The position numbers were made by a program, and so were the translations under genes. DNA of 44,939 nt from Paracoccaceae bacterium (GTDB lineage Bacteria > Pseudomonadota > Alphaproteobacteria > Rhodobacterales > Rhodobacteraceae). Numbering within the stretch: position 1 is the stretch's first letter; every line of letters starts with the position of its first letter. Shown here piece after piece: positions 1-8,847 of the stretch. The stretch is from NCBI GenBank assembly GCA_018607905.1, contig JABBAP010000056.1, forward strand, positions 1 to 44,939, given 5' to 3'. The notes below the pieces were generated by a model. That model was not told the origin of the DNA and searched no databases. It worked only from the letters and a program-made list of their open reading frames with translations.

Positions 1-1
1 T

Positions 2-76
2 TGGCTGGGTCGGTAGGATTCGAACCTACGATCTGCGCTACCAAAAAGCGTTGCCCTACCACTAGGCCACGACCCA
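2..76 (-). tRNA. tRNA-Gln (anticodon UUG)
   Basis: On the minus strand a full cloverleaf can be drawn. The 7-bp acceptor stem pairs TGGGTCG (70-76) with CGACCCA (6-12), followed by discriminator G and an encoded CCA at 2-4. The D arm is GCCT/GGGC. The anticodon loop TTTTGGT gives anticodon TTG, reading CAA glutamine codons. The T arm contains GGTTCGAATCC. The outermost pair of the anticodon stem is an A-C mismatch; the rest pairs well. Identity as Gln rests on the anticodon and the overall resemblance to alphaproteobacterial tRNA-Gln. Confidence 0.95.
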
Positions 77-173
77 ACTGAGCGTGTATTTAGCGACCCA
101 TTTCTAATGCTGCAAGTCCAAAATCGCAGAAAATTGGGTTGTCTTCGCGGCGTTGCGACCCTATGCGAAAACG

Positions 174-1349
174 ATGAAGCATTGGGACGTTTGTATCATT
201 GGGGCAGGGGCTGCGGGCCTTATGTGCGCGATCGAAGCGGGGCGGCGCGGGCGAAGTGTGCTTTTGCTCGATCATTCGGCCAAACCAGCCGAGAAAATCC
301 GTATCTCAGGCGGTGGGCGCTGTAATTTTACCAACCTCGATATCCGCCCCGAACGGTTTTTGTCGCAAAACCCGCATTTCGCCAAATCCGCGCTCAATCG
401 GTATACGCAGTATGATTTCATCGACATGGTTGCCCAACATGGTATTCCGTATCACGAAAAAACACTCGGCCAGCTGTTTTGCGACACGACCGCCAAAGAC
501 ATCATCACAATGCTGCTTACAGAATGCCGCACTGCTGGCGTTGAAATTCGTATGCAATCCTCTGTCGAAACAGTGCACAAAACGGACCGGTTTCACCTTG
601 GGATGACGAACTGTGAAATCACCGCCGATGCGCTTGTCGTTGCCACGGGTGGCAAATCCATCCCGAAAATGGGCGCAACGGGGCGGGGCTATCAAATCGC
701 CGATCAATTCGATCTTCCGTTGATCGAAACACGCCCTGCGCTGGTGCCGTTAACATTTGCAGAACAAGACCTCGCCAAGACCAAACCTCTTGCAGGGATC
801 AGCGTCACCGCCGCTGTACGCAATGATCTGATAGGATTTGAGGAAGGGTTGCTGTTCACCCATCGCGGTCTCTCTGGCCCGTCGATCCTGCAAATTTCAT
901 CCTACTGGCGCGACGGGCAGGGCGTTTCGGCTGATCTTGCCACAGGCCAAAACACGCTTGAAACGCTGCAACAGCATCGCCAAACCGCAGGGCGCGTTTC
1001 GATCACCAAGGCACTGTCGCAAATCGTCCCAGCGCGGTTGGCCGACCAAATCGCCACCGATGTGGCGCTTAAAGGCAACCTTGCGGATCAATCCGACAAA
1101 GCGCTGCAAATGCTGCATGATCGTGTTCATAATTGGCAGATTAAACCGGTCGGATCCGAAGGATACCGCACGGCCGAGGTTACGCTTGGCGGTGTGGATA
1201 CCAACGCGCTTGATGCAAAAACCATGATGGCAAAATCTGTGCCAGGCCTGTTTTTTATCGGCGAAGTCGTCGATGTTACGGGGTGGCTTGGTGGGTATAA
1301 TTTCCAATGGGCGTGGTCGTCTGGCTGGGCAGCTGGCCAATCCGTGTGA
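174..1349 (+). CDS. BaiN/HI0933 (YhiN) family NAD(P)/FAD-dependent oxidoreductase
   Basis: 391-residue flavoprotein of the HI0933/BaiN family, soluble and FAD-binding, whose physiological substrate is generally unknown. The N-terminal Rossmann motif GAGAAG is at residues 10-15, the family signature ISGGGRCNFTN is near residues 47-57, an ATGGKS segment lies mid-protein, and the C-terminal flavin-binding stretch GGYNFQWAWSSGWAAG ends the protein. Length is normal for the family. The ATG at 174 is preferred over an in-frame TTG at 153 because it places the dinucleotide fold at the usual distance from the N-terminus. The stop codon directly abuts the stop of the convergent channel gene. The annotation 'aminoacetone oxidase' often given to such proteins cannot be verified here. 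Confidence 0.9.
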   Translation: MKHWDVCIIGAGAAGLMCAIEAGRRGRSVLLLDHSAKPAEKIRISGGGRCNFTNLDIRPERFLSQNPHFAKSALNRYTQYDFIDMVAQHGIPYHEKTLGQLFCDTTAKDIITMLLTECRTAGVEIRMQSSVETVHKTDRFHLGMTNCEITADALVVATGGKSIPKMGATGRGYQIADQFDLPLIETRPALVPLTFAEQDLAKTKPLAGISVTAAVRNDLIGFEEGLLFTHRGLSGPSILQISSYWRDGQGVSADLATGQNTLETLQQHRQTAGRVSITKALSQIVPARLADQIATDVALKGNLADQSDKALQMLHDRVHNWQIKPVGSEGYRTAEVTLGGVDTNALDAKTMMAKSVPGLFFIGEVVDVTGWLGGYNFQWAWSSGWAAGQSV

Positions 1350-2654
1350 TCACTCCTCAGGTGCTGCTTGATTTAGCAAATCGCCATCCTGCAATTCCTT
1401 GCGCTCATCCTCGATAATCTGATCGAGCGCGGCGTCCACCTTCACATCTTCCAAAACAACGGCCTGTTTCTTGGGCTTTTTCTTTTTCGCTTTCTTGGTC
1501 GCAATGCTGCCGTCCGTTGCCAAACGATAGGTCGGTTCTGGCATTTCCACGCCCGCGCCTTCCAATGCGGTTTTGATAACTTGGATCGCTTCGCCCTTGG
1601 CTAACGCCAAAGAGGTAGCGCGCTGGTCCACCCAGCCCGCGCAACGCAGGGTAATCGTGCTGTCGCCCAGCCCGTGAACCCATGCGTTGGCAGCTGGCGT
1701 GTCAATCACAAATGGGAGCCCGTTTAGCGCCTTCAAGGCCACCTCGCGCGCTGACGTGAGGTCAGTGTCACCCGCCACGCCAAAATCAATCAGGAAACGG
1801 CGTTCAGCATTGCGCGAATAATTGACGATACGGCTTTTGAAAACGGTGGCGTTGGGGATGCGTATGTGGTTGCCATCAAACGACAAAAGGATCGTTGCGC
1901 GGCTGGTTAGGCGAATAACCATGCCCTCATCACCGTTAATCTCGATGCTATCATTCGGGCGAAACGGTTGCCTGATCGACAACATAATTGACGCAATAAA
2001 ATTCTCAACCGTGTCACGAACCGCAAAACCAATGGCCAAACCGATGATCCCAGCCGCCCCCAAAATGGTCGATAACAGCGCCGTCGCGTTCAAAATATCA
2101 AGCGCGACAACAACACCCGCTATCACAAAGGCCAACCGCAAAATCTGGCGGTAAATGTCTGCGATAAACATATTTGGCGCTATCTTATCCCACGGCCATT
2201 TGTAGCGCGTGATCAGAAATCCAGTGGCCGCCACAATCCCAAACGCCGCCAAAGCCACCAACAATAGCGGAAGATAGGCAATCATGCGACCCATTCGATC
2301 TGCAAAACGATCCACCAGCGGGTCCAATCGCTCCACCAAATCGGTGCTTTCTTGAACCTTGTTTTCTACCGCAACAACACCTTCAACCCGTTCCACCAAC
2401 TGGCCTACAGATGTAATTGATGCAGAATCCAGCGTTGTTCCACGCAACTGCACGATGCCATTGCTGACGGTAACCGTCACATCTTTGTAATCGTCCAACT
2501 CCTCCAAAATTTCACGAATGCGCACGGCAATCGCCGCATCAGTCTCGGCGCTATCTTCAACAGAAATTTTGCTAGCAGGCTGCTCGGTATCTGTTTGAGC
2601 GCTCAACGGCGCGGCTAAAGCAAACAAAAATGACAGGACTAAAAAGAAACGCAT
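1350..2654 (-). CDS. BON domain-containing MscS-family mechanosensitive channel
   Basis: 434-residue inner-membrane channel of the MscS (small-conductance mechanosensitive) family, expected to open on hypo-osmotic shock. A signal peptide (MRFFLVLSFLFALAAPLSAQ) is followed by a periplasmic BON domain (about residues 35-100, with VTVSNGIVQLRG), a first membrane segment near 125-150, then the MscS pore region around 175-245 including GLAIGFAVRDTVENFIAS and the beta domain. The C-terminus is lysine-rich (KKAKKKKPKKQ) and then acidic. The ATG at 2654 is chosen because GAGG lies about 7 bases upstream and it begins the signal peptide; an upstream in-frame extension lacks such a site. BON plus MscS fusions are known; the gating role of the BON part is inference. 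Confidence 0.9.
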   Translation of the reverse strand: MRFFLVLSFLFALAAPLSAQTDTEQPASKISVEDSAETDAAIAVRIREILEELDDYKDVTVTVSNGIVQLRGTTLDSASITSVGQLVERVEGVVAVENKVQESTDLVERLDPLVDRFADRMGRMIAYLPLLLVALAAFGIVAATGFLITRYKWPWDKIAPNMFIADIYRQILRLAFVIAGVVVALDILNATALLSTILGAAGIIGLAIGFAVRDTVENFIASIMLSIRQPFRPNDSIEINGDEGMVIRLTSRATILLSFDGNHIRIPNATVFKSRIVNYSRNAERRFLIDFGVAGDTDLTSAREVALKALNGLPFVIDTPAANAWVHGLGDSTITLRCAGWVDQRATSLALAKGEAIQVIKTALEGAGVEMPEPTYRLATDGSIATKKAKKKKPKKQAVVLEDVKVDAALDQIIEDERKELQDGDLLNQAAPEE

Positions 2655-2772
2655 TCGCGACCTCAAATGAAAGAACAAATATATGCCTAAATTCACCTGA
2701 TCGGCGCGCAGATGTCAAACGCCCAAGCCATTTCTTTTTCGCACAAATACTTTGGGGGATTTGAGCAATGCG

Positions 2773-2791
2773 AAAAGGGGGCACCCCCCCC
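2773..2791 (-). terminator. Possible intrinsic terminator of the kps-kdsA-pgm operon
   Basis: Read on the minus strand, eight G residues, TG and five C residues are followed by TTTT. Five G-C pairs with a loop of five bases can form. It lies about 25 bases after the stop of the phosphomannomutase gene and before the channel gene. The U-tract is short, so termination is inferred. Confidence 0.45.
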
Positions 2792-2815
2792 AAAAAAAAC
2801 CAACGTCACCTCACA

Positions 2816-4312
2816 TTAAATCGTTTGATCGTAATCGCCTACGGCTGGTTCCGTGCGAATAATCGCATCCACATCTGCAAAGATCGCGCGCATTTCTGCG
2901 TCACTTTCAGGGCTTTCGCACACAACAACCAAGTTCGGCGTGTTAGAAGACGCACGAACCAAACCCCAGCCGCCATTGTCCAACATCACGCGCGCACCAT
3001 TTACGGTCACAACATCTGTAATCTTGCGCCCGCCAAGGCTGCCACCGTCCTCACCCAATTTTACCAGCTTTGCGACAAGCCGTTCCAGCACATCGTATTT
3101 TTCCAGATCAGAACAATAAGGCGACATCGTTGGCGTGGCATAGGTCACAGGCAACGCCTTGCGCAAATCTGCCATCGTCATATCTGGGTTGCGATCCAGC
3201 AATTTGCACAACTCAACAGCCACACGCATCCCGCAATCGTATCCACGACCAATCGGCTCCGCGAGGAAGTAATGCCCCGATTTTTCAAACCCAGCCAACG
3301 CGCCAAGCTCGTGCACGCGCCGTTTCATGTGGCTGTGCCCGGTTTTCCAATAATCGGCCTTTGCACCAAGGCGTTTCAGCTCCGGATCGCTTGCAAACAA
3401 ACCGGTGGATTTCACATCTGCCACAAAGGTCGAATTTGGATACAGCTTGGAGAAATCCCGCGCCATGATCACACCGACTTTGTCCGCGAAAATCTCTTCG
3501 CATTCATTATCGACCACACCGCAGCGATCCCCGTCACCATCAAACCCCAGCGCCAAATCCGCGCCACTGTCTTTCACGAATGCAGACATATCGTGCAGCA
3601 TTTCCATGGCTTCGGGGTTCGGGTTGTAATGGGGAAAATTGTAATCCAACTGATTGTGGGATGGCACAACTTCAACGCCAATACGTTCCAACACTTCAGG
3701 TGCAAACGCGCTGGCGGTGCCGTTGCCCGTGGCACACACAACACGCAGCTTGCGGGTCATTTTGAAATCGCCGCAGAGATCATCGATATAGGCTTCACGC
3801 ACGCCGTGCACGAATTCGTAACCACCACCATTGCGCGCAACCTGTTCACCGTTCAACACGATATTACGCAAGCGCCCCATCTCATCTGGGCCGTGGGTGA
3901 GCGGGCGTTGAAAGCCCATCTTCACGCCTGTCCACCCATTCGGGTTATGGCTGGCCGTCACCATCGCAACGGCTGGTGCATCCAGATGAAACTGCGAAAA
4001 ATACGCCATGGGCGACAGGGCAGGGCCGATGTCGCGCACCTTAATGCCCGCTTGAATAAGCCCCAGCATCAGCGCGTTTTTCACGGTCAGCGAATACTCG
4101 CGGTAATCATTCCCTACTGCAATCACAGGCTCGATGCCCTCTTTGTGCATCTGCGTACCAAGCCCCATGCCAAGCGCGGTAATGCCAGGCAGATTGATAT
4201 CGTCAGGGTATTTCCAACGGGCATCATATTCGCGAAACCCCGTGGGCGTGATCATCGCATCACGCAGAAATTCCCAAGTGTTTTGAGACACAGTCGCAGC
4301 AGGTTTCGTCAT
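2816..4312 (-). CDS. Phosphomannomutase/phosphoglucomutase
   Basis: 498-residue alpha-D-phosphohexomutase that interconverts mannose-6-P/mannose-1-P and glucose-6-P/glucose-1-P, supplying sugar nucleotides for capsule and LPS. The phosphoserine loop TASHNPNGWTG, the metal-binding loop GFDGDGDRCG and a C-terminal phosphate-binding RASSNTPN segment are visible, covering the four domains of the family. It is somewhat longer than the roughly 460-residue gamma-proteobacterial enzymes, as is common in this order. A Shine-Dalgarno GGAG lies about nine bases before ATG 4312. It is the last gene of the kpsT-kpsE-kdsA unit, 28 bases after kdsA, which suggests precursor supply for surface polysaccharide. 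Relative preference for mannose or glucose phosphate cannot be read from the sequence. Confidence 0.93.
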   Translation of the reverse strand: MTKPAATVSQNTWEFLRDAMITPTGFREYDARWKYPDDINLPGITALGMGLGTQMHKEGIEPVIAVGNDYREYSLTVKNALMLGLIQAGIKVRDIGPALSPMAYFSQFHLDAPAVAMVTASHNPNGWTGVKMGFQRPLTHGPDEMGRLRNIVLNGEQVARNGGGYEFVHGVREAYIDDLCGDFKMTRKLRVVCATGNGTASAFAPEVLERIGVEVVPSHNQLDYNFPHYNPNPEAMEMLHDMSAFVKDSGADLALGFDGDGDRCGVVDNECEEIFADKVGVIMARDFSKLYPNSTFVADVKSTGLFASDPELKRLGAKADYWKTGHSHMKRRVHELGALAGFEKSGHYFLAEPIGRGYDCGMRVAVELCKLLDRNPDMTMADLRKALPVTYATPTMSPYCSDLEKYDVLERLVAKLVKLGEDGGSLGGRKITDVVTVNGARVMLDNGGWGLVRASSNTPNLVVVCESPESDAEMRAIFADVDAIIRTEPAVGDYDQTI

Positions 4313-4340
4313 CGAGGTACTCCGAGTAATCGACTTGATA

Positions 4341-5174
4341 TTAAAGAGTTATGGGGTTTGCTTTTGCCAAACGATCGAACTGCATAAGCGTTTCGATCAG
4401 TGCCGGCATTTGGTTCAAATAGATCATATTTGGCCCATCGCAGGGCGCATTGTCTGGATCTTCGTGGGTTTCCATGAACACAGCACCAACACCAACTGAA
4501 ACAGCCGCACGCGCCAAAACCGGCGCAAATTCACGCTGCCCACCTGATGATCCACCCAGTCCACCTGGCTGTGCAACAGCATGGGTTGCATCCATCACAA
4601 CGGGGTATCCCGTCTTGGCCATTTCAGGCAGCGATTGCATATCCACAACCATCCGATTGTAACCAAAACTCGCACCGCGTTCCGTTAACAAAATCCGTTT
4701 GTTCCCCGTGCTTTCGATTTTTGTAACGACATTTGTCATGTCCCAAGGCGCAAGGAACTGCCCCTTTTTAACATTGATCGCTGCACCGGTTTTACCCGCG
4801 GCCAACAACAGGGATGTTTGACGGCACAAAAACGCAGGAATTTGCAAAACGTCACACACCTCGGCCACGGGATCGCATTGTTCTTTTTCATGCACATCGG
4901 TCACCACAGGAATGCCAAACGTGTCGCGCACCGATTGCAGCACTTGCAATCCTTTTTCCAACCCGAGGGCTGGGCGGGCATTCAGCGACGTGCGGTTTGC
5001 CTTGTCAAAAGACCCCTTAAAGATCAGCTGTGCACCCGCCGCCTCGCAGGCTTCTTTCAACGTGCCGGCGATCATCTGCGCGTGATCCGCGCTTTCCAAT
5101 TGGCACGGGCCGGCAATAATCGTCAGGGCTTGCGTGTTGCCAACCGTGACATTTCCGATATCAAAACTTTGCAT
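4341..5174 (-). CDS. kdsA: 3-deoxy-8-phosphooctulonate synthase (KDO-8-P synthase)
   Basis: 277-residue cytosolic enzyme condensing phosphoenolpyruvate with arabinose-5-phosphate to give KDO-8-phosphate, the first dedicated step to KDO for lipid A core and for the KDO linker of group 2-type capsules. Visible motifs are IAGPCQLES near the N-terminus, IFKGSFDKANRTS, PVVTDVHE, and the C-terminal METHEDPDNAPCDGPNM. The cysteine in GPCQLES is the position that distinguishes metal-dependent KDO-8-P synthases from the asparagine-type metal-independent ones, so this is probably a metal-dependent enzyme. The ATG follows immediately after the TAA of kpsE, so the two are likely translationally coupled. 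Its place beside the capsule exporter rather than CTP synthase/enolase suggests a capsule-linked copy. Confidence 0.95.
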   Translation of the reverse strand: MQSFDIGNVTVGNTQALTIIAGPCQLESADHAQMIAGTLKEACEAAGAQLIFKGSFDKANRTSLNARPALGLEKGLQVLQSVRDTFGIPVVTDVHEKEQCDPVAEVCDVLQIPAFLCRQTSLLLAAGKTGAAINVKKGQFLAPWDMTNVVTKIESTGNKRILLTERGASFGYNRMVVDMQSLPEMAKTGYPVVMDATHAVAQPGGLGGSSGGQREFAPVLARAAVSVGVGAVFMETHEDPDNAPCDGPNMIYLNQMPALIETLMQFDRLAKANPITL

Positions 5175-6782
5175 TTATGTCGTTACCTGTTCACGAAGGA
5201 TGCTCACTGTCAGCGACAGCATAAGATAGATGCCCGCAAAAACAACAAATGCAAGAAGCGTGTTCTCAAATGAGCGGGGATAGGATGCTTTATCGGGGGT
5301 CACAGGGCTTACACCCATTGAAATATAGCGCGTTTGGCGCCCTGCCTCGACCCGCGCACTTTCCAGATTTTGTAGCGCAGTTGCCAGCAATTGTTGGCGC
5401 ACCACTAACTTGCCCTCCGCTTTGCGCAAATCCGCGCTAATTCGGATAATTGATTGCCCAGTTGCCGTGGTTTGCGAAATTTTCGCCCGTTGTTCTTCGA
5501 TCTTACGTTTCAACAAAGAAATATCGGATTCAAGCACGTTAACCTTGGTGCGGTTTGGCCGCGCATTGTTCAGCAAACGGCTCAGCTCCAGCTCTTTTTC
5601 CGTTATTTGCGTCTCAAGAGAACTGATCTGGCCAGAGATAATCGTGTTTTCGCCTTCAGCGTTCAGCGTTTCACCGTCAATCTGAAGGCGTGCAACTTCG
5701 TCAAAAGCTTTTTCCATATTGATTTCGGCCGCATTGTAAATTTCTTCTGCGCCAGACATCTGATCATTGCGCAATCGCGATGTCAGTTGCTCAACCCGTT
5801 CTTCGGCATATTGGATCAACGTCGCGGAAATCTGCTTAGACGATTCTGGCGAAGGCGTAATCACCTCCATTTTGATCACACCCTCGGTTGGGTCAAACCC
5901 AATGATGATCCGTTTTTTATAAGCTTTATAGGATTCTTCATTGCTTGCATCATCTTCAAGACGTTGCAGAACATCGATATTATCCCCTTGGAACAACGTC
6001 CGAAATCCAGGCCCCGCATCAAGGCGCAACATCGCGTCGCGCGATGTAAGATAGCCTTGAACCGTGATACTGTCGGTAACCGTTTCAAGGGGCGAACCAG
6101 AAAACAAACCAGCCGCACCTGCAACACCGGGCGCATCTGCGCTTTGGATCACAAATTCGGAATAGGTCGCGTACATCGGTGTCGCAACTTTGTAAAAATA
6201 ATACCCGGCAATGATACTTGGCAGAAAGACATAGCAGGCCAGTTTGACCATCAAAATGCCAAGCCGTTTGCGGCGACGTTTCACCAGGCCTTTTTGGATT
6301 TTACGGACTTCGCGTTCGCGGCTGTCATCGTCAATCACTTGTGGCTTGTGATCCGACACAGGGCTTTTGCGCACGGTGGCGGGCAGGGCGACATTGGGTT
6401 CCTGGCCTTCTGCGGGCACAGGGGCCAAAACGCTGCCGATTTCTTGTTTCGAAAACGGATCAATCCCTTGGCCGCGCAACAATCGCACGGCATCTAAATC
6501 AGATGTCGGAGAAAGGTTGTGTCGTTGCGCCATGCGGCGTGCAATCCGCAATTCACGCCCCGTCAGATTTTCTTGTTTAATCTGTTCGATTTCTTCACGC
6601 GGGGTCAATCGCGGCGCGGCGGGTTGTTCTGGTGCAACCGCTTGTGGGCGTTGCTGTTGCGCAGGATTTTGCGCTTGAGATTGTGCAGGGGGTGCTGGAT
6701 TCACAGGTTTGGGCTGCGGGGCGTCAACAGCCTCTGGTCCACCGCCGCGTAAAATCCGAAGGGTTTTGTTGCTATTGGGCAT
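5175..6782 (-). CDS. kpsE: Capsule polysaccharide export inner-membrane protein, KpsE/CtrB family
   Basis: 535-residue polysaccharide co-polymerase-like protein (KpsE/CtrB/BexC family) that links the ABC exporter to the outer-membrane portal. A long cytosolic N-terminus (residues 1 to about 175) is rich in Pro, Gln and Ala and then charged. The first membrane helix is near 185-205 (MVKLACYVFLPSIIAGYYFY). A long periplasmic region with coiled-coil helices (about 330-470) and a closing membrane helix near 505-530 follow. The ATG at 6782 overlaps the end of kpsT by 11 bases, indicating coupling; an earlier in-frame start would overlap kpsT further. Typical family members are about 380-400 residues, so the extra N-terminal part is notable. 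Confidence 0.88.
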   Translation of the reverse strand: MPNSNKTLRILRGGGPEAVDAPQPKPVNPAPPAQSQAQNPAQQQRPQAVAPEQPAAPRLTPREEIEQIKQENLTGRELRIARRMAQRHNLSPTSDLDAVRLLRGQGIDPFSKQEIGSVLAPVPAEGQEPNVALPATVRKSPVSDHKPQVIDDDSREREVRKIQKGLVKRRRKRLGILMVKLACYVFLPSIIAGYYFYKVATPMYATYSEFVIQSADAPGVAGAAGLFSGSPLETVTDSITVQGYLTSRDAMLRLDAGPGFRTLFQGDNIDVLQRLEDDASNEESYKAYKKRIIIGFDPTEGVIKMEVITPSPESSKQISATLIQYAEERVEQLTSRLRNDQMSGAEEIYNAAEINMEKAFDEVARLQIDGETLNAEGENTIISGQISSLETQITEKELELSRLLNNARPNRTKVNVLESDISLLKRKIEEQRAKISQTTATGQSIIRISADLRKAEGKLVVRQQLLATALQNLESARVEAGRQTRYISMGVSPVTPDKASYPRSFENTLLAFVVFAGIYLMLSLTVSILREQVTT

Positions 6783-7425
6783 AATTGTAAACCTGCTTTG
6801 CCTCTTCAAGGGTATCGTACATGGTTAAGCGTCCGTTGCGCAGCACTGCGGCGGTACGGCAAAACTTTTCCAGAATTTCGGTTTGATGCGAAACAATCAC
6901 CACGGTCGAGTTTTTCAGCCGTTCGCGCAGCACCGACCCCGCCTTGCGATTGAACTCTGCATCCGTTGATTGCGGCATACCTTCGTCGATCAGATAGATA
7001 TCAAATTCCAACGCCAGCAGCATCGCCAACATAAAACGGGCGCGCATGCCCCGCGAATAGGTCGCGATCGGCATTTCGAAATATTCGTCCAACCCACAGA
7101 TATAGCGACAAAAACTTTCCACGTAATCTGGATCAAGACCATAAAGTCGCGCAATATAACGCGAATTTTCCACCGCATTCAGCTTTGGCAACACGCCGCC
7201 CATATATCCAAGCGGAAATGAAATACGCGAGGTACGAATAACTTCGCCCTCATCAGGTTTTTCCAGACCCGACATCATGTTAATCAGCGTTGTTTTACCA
7301 GTGCCGTTAGGCGCAAGGATTCCAACAGACCCACCCACATTGATACGAAACGACGCCTGATCCAAAATGACCTTGCGCTGCGTACCTGTCCAAAAGGACT
7401 TACTCACGTTTCTAAACTCAATCAT
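6772..7425 (-). CDS. kpsT: Capsule polysaccharide export ABC transporter ATP-binding protein
   Basis: 217-residue ATPase of the KpsT/CtrD/Wzt family driving export of capsule polysaccharide across the inner membrane. The protein begins MIEFRNVSKSFWTG. Walker A is GILAPNGTGKTTLINM, the signature-like region is TYSRGMRARFMLAM, Walker B is LEFDIYLIDEGMPQSTD, and the H-loop is VIVSHQ. The ATG at 7425 has AGAGG about nine bases upstream and matches the family N-terminus; a 38-codon upstream extension has no such support. It lacks the C-terminal carbohydrate-binding domain of Wzt, as expected for KpsT. It is first in the operon kpsT-kpsE-kdsA-pgm. The partner permease KpsM is not in this window. 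Confidence 0.92.
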   Translation of the reverse strand: MIEFRNVSKSFWTGTQRKVILDQASFRINVGGSVGILAPNGTGKTTLINMMSGLEKPDEGEVIRTSRISFPLGYMGGVLPKLNAVENSRYIARLYGLDPDYVESFCRYICGLDEYFEMPIATYSRGMRARFMLAMLLALEFDIYLIDEGMPQSTDAEFNRKAGSVLRERLKNSTVVIVSHQTEILEKFCRTAAVLRNGRLTMYDTLEEAKQVYNYAQ

Positions 7426-7656
7426 CGGGGTTGCCTCTGATATCCTCAATTGTGCGGCGCTTTTTGCGCTTCTGCTGGCACGAACTTGCTCGTGTGCCTC
7501 ATTGCCGCCAATATGCGCCTCAGTTGCCGCTAATTGCAATAAAATATGGTTAATGTTTTCGATAAATCATCATCTGCGTTGCGAAAAAAGCATGCCAACA
7601 AGGTTTTAGCGCATTTCACTGGCCCAAAAACTCTTCGTCTCAGGGGTAAATTGCGG

Positions 7657-7685
7657 TTTTCCTCGCCAATTCACGTTGCTATAGT
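7657..7685 (+). promoter_or_regulatory. Candidate promoter of the Mrp operon
   Basis: TTTTCC at 7657-7662 and TATAGT at 7680-7685 are separated by 17 bases, 36 bases before the first gene of the operon. The -10 element is good, the -35 weak. The surrounding 296-base divergent region (7426-7721) between kpsT and mrpE holds no gene that I can support. Confidence 0.35.
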
Positions 7686-7721
7686 TTGAACTCACGAAGC
7701 AGTTGAAAAGCGGATCATCCC

Positions 7722-8201
7722 TTGCGCACTATCTTGTCAGCCCTGACCTTATTTGCGCTTTGGCTGCTGATGTCTGGCATTTACAAACCGTTGATCGTTT
7801 GGCTCGGCCTTGCCTCTGCTGTGATCGCCGTTTTGGTGGTGCGCCGTATGGATATCATTGATGGTCATCGCCTTTCAATTCCGCTTAAGCCTTTGAAATT
7901 CATCACCTACCTTGCGTGGTTGATGAAAGAGATCGCCGTTTCCAACATCGCGGTCACTAAACTCATCCTCTCGCCCAAAATGGGTCTGCGCCAACACCTG
8001 TTCCGCGTTCCAAACACGCAACGCTCTGAATTGGCGGCAACCATTTATGCCAATTCCATCACGCTTACACCTGGCACGATCACTGTTGAAATCGACCGCG
8101 ATGCCTTCTGGGTTCACGCCGCCAACTTTGATGAATCAGATCATGGTGCGCTTGCGGACATGGATTCCCGTGTCACAGCCACAGAAACGGGGCGTCGCTG
8201 A
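7722..8201 (+). CDS. mrpE: Na+/H+ antiporter subunit E (MrpE/MnhE)
   Basis: 159-residue membrane protein of the MrpE family, a small subunit of the multi-subunit Mrp monovalent cation/proton antiporter. Two or three N-terminal hydrophobic segments (residues 1-40) precede a soluble C-terminal part with the family-typical LTPGTITVEID. The first usable start is TTG 7722: an in-frame stop lies at 7704-7706 and no ATG or GTG lies between. Its last base overlaps the ATG of mrpF (TGATG). It opens a long, tightly overlapping plus-strand operon running to 15675. Confidence 0.9.
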   Translation: MRTILSALTLFALWLLMSGIYKPLIVWLGLASAVIAVLVVRRMDIIDGHRLSIPLKPLKFITYLAWLMKEIAVSNIAVTKLILSPKMGLRQHLFRVPNTQRSELAATIYANSITLTPGTITVEIDRDAFWVHAANFDESDHGALADMDSRVTATETGRR

Positions 8202-8485
8202 TGTTCCTTGTCGCTGCAATTGCTCTATTCGTTTCGATGATCCTTGTTTTGGTGCGCCTTTACGCGGGCCCCATCGTTTACGACCGCGTTTTGGCTGCGA
8301 ACTTATTCGGCACGCTCACCGTTCTGTTCATCGCCATCCTCGGCTTTCTCACGGGGCGTCCGGATTTCCTCGACATCGCGCTGCTTTATGCGCTGATTAA
8401 CTTCGTCGGCACCATCGCGATCCTCAAATTCTTCCGCTACCGCGCCCTTGGCGACATCCCGCAAATCAAGCGGGGCAAGCAATGA
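8201..8485 (+). CDS. mrpF: Na+/H+ antiporter subunit F (MrpF/MnhF)
   Basis: 94-residue subunit with three hydrophobic segments, including the conserved early RLYAGPIVYDRVLAANLFGT stretch that marks MrpF. It is a small integral subunit of the Mrp antiporter complex. The start overlaps the mrpE stop by one base and the stop overlaps the mrpG start (ATGA), so translation is likely coupled. Confidence 0.92.
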   Translation: MFLVAAIALFVSMILVLVRLYAGPIVYDRVLAANLFGTLTVLFIAILGFLTGRPDFLDIALLYALINFVGTIAILKFFRYRALGDIPQIKRGKQ

Positions 8486-8847
8486 CCCTGCTGATTGATA
8501 TCCTCTCTTGGGCCTGCATCATTGGCGGATCCTTCTTTATGGTCGTTTCTGCCATCGGCATCGTGCGCTTCCCAGATTTCTGGTCGCGCCTGCACGCCGC
8601 ATCTGTGGGCGACAGCGGCGGCATGATCCTGTTGATCGCGGGCATGTGCCTGCAATCTGGCCTTACGCTGATCACCGTCAAACTGATCGCCATCGGCATT
8701 TTCCTGTTCATCACAGGCCCAACTGCCACACATGCTGTCGCCAACGCGGCGCTCGTCACAGGTTGGCGTCCAAAAACGGGCAAAGGCTTAATAGCTGAGG
8801 AAAACATCCCCTACGGTGACGCAAAACCAACGAGGCAGGGCAGATGA
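8482..8847 (+). CDS. mrpG: Na+/H+ antiporter subunit G (MrpG/MnhG)
   Basis: 121-residue subunit with three membrane helices and the typical MrpG sequence IGIVRFPDFWSRLHAASVGDSGG. It is a small integral subunit of the Mrp complex. The C-terminal 25 residues are polar. ATGA overlaps at both ends join it to mrpF and to the next gene. Confidence 0.92.
   Translation: MTLLIDILSWACIIGGSFFMVVSAIGIVRFPDFWSRLHAASVGDSGGMILLIAGMCLQSGLTLITVKLIAIGIFLFITGPTATHAVANAALVTGWRPKTGKGLIAEENIPYGDAKPTRQGR

Noticed and set aside
107-119. 13-base identity AATGCTGCAAGTC shared with 43317-43329 in another intergenic region
   Set aside because: Both lie in upstream regions, but two short occurrences in 45 kb with no other conserved spacing are not enough to call a motif.
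2768-4387. 539-codon open frame antisense to the phosphomannomutase gene
   Set aside because: It is rich in His, Arg and Gln with no domain, and is the shadow of a well-supported gene in another frame.
5454-6497. 347-codon frame antisense to kpsE
   Set aside because: Composition is that of an antisense shadow, and kpsE has clear topology, motifs and operon overlaps.
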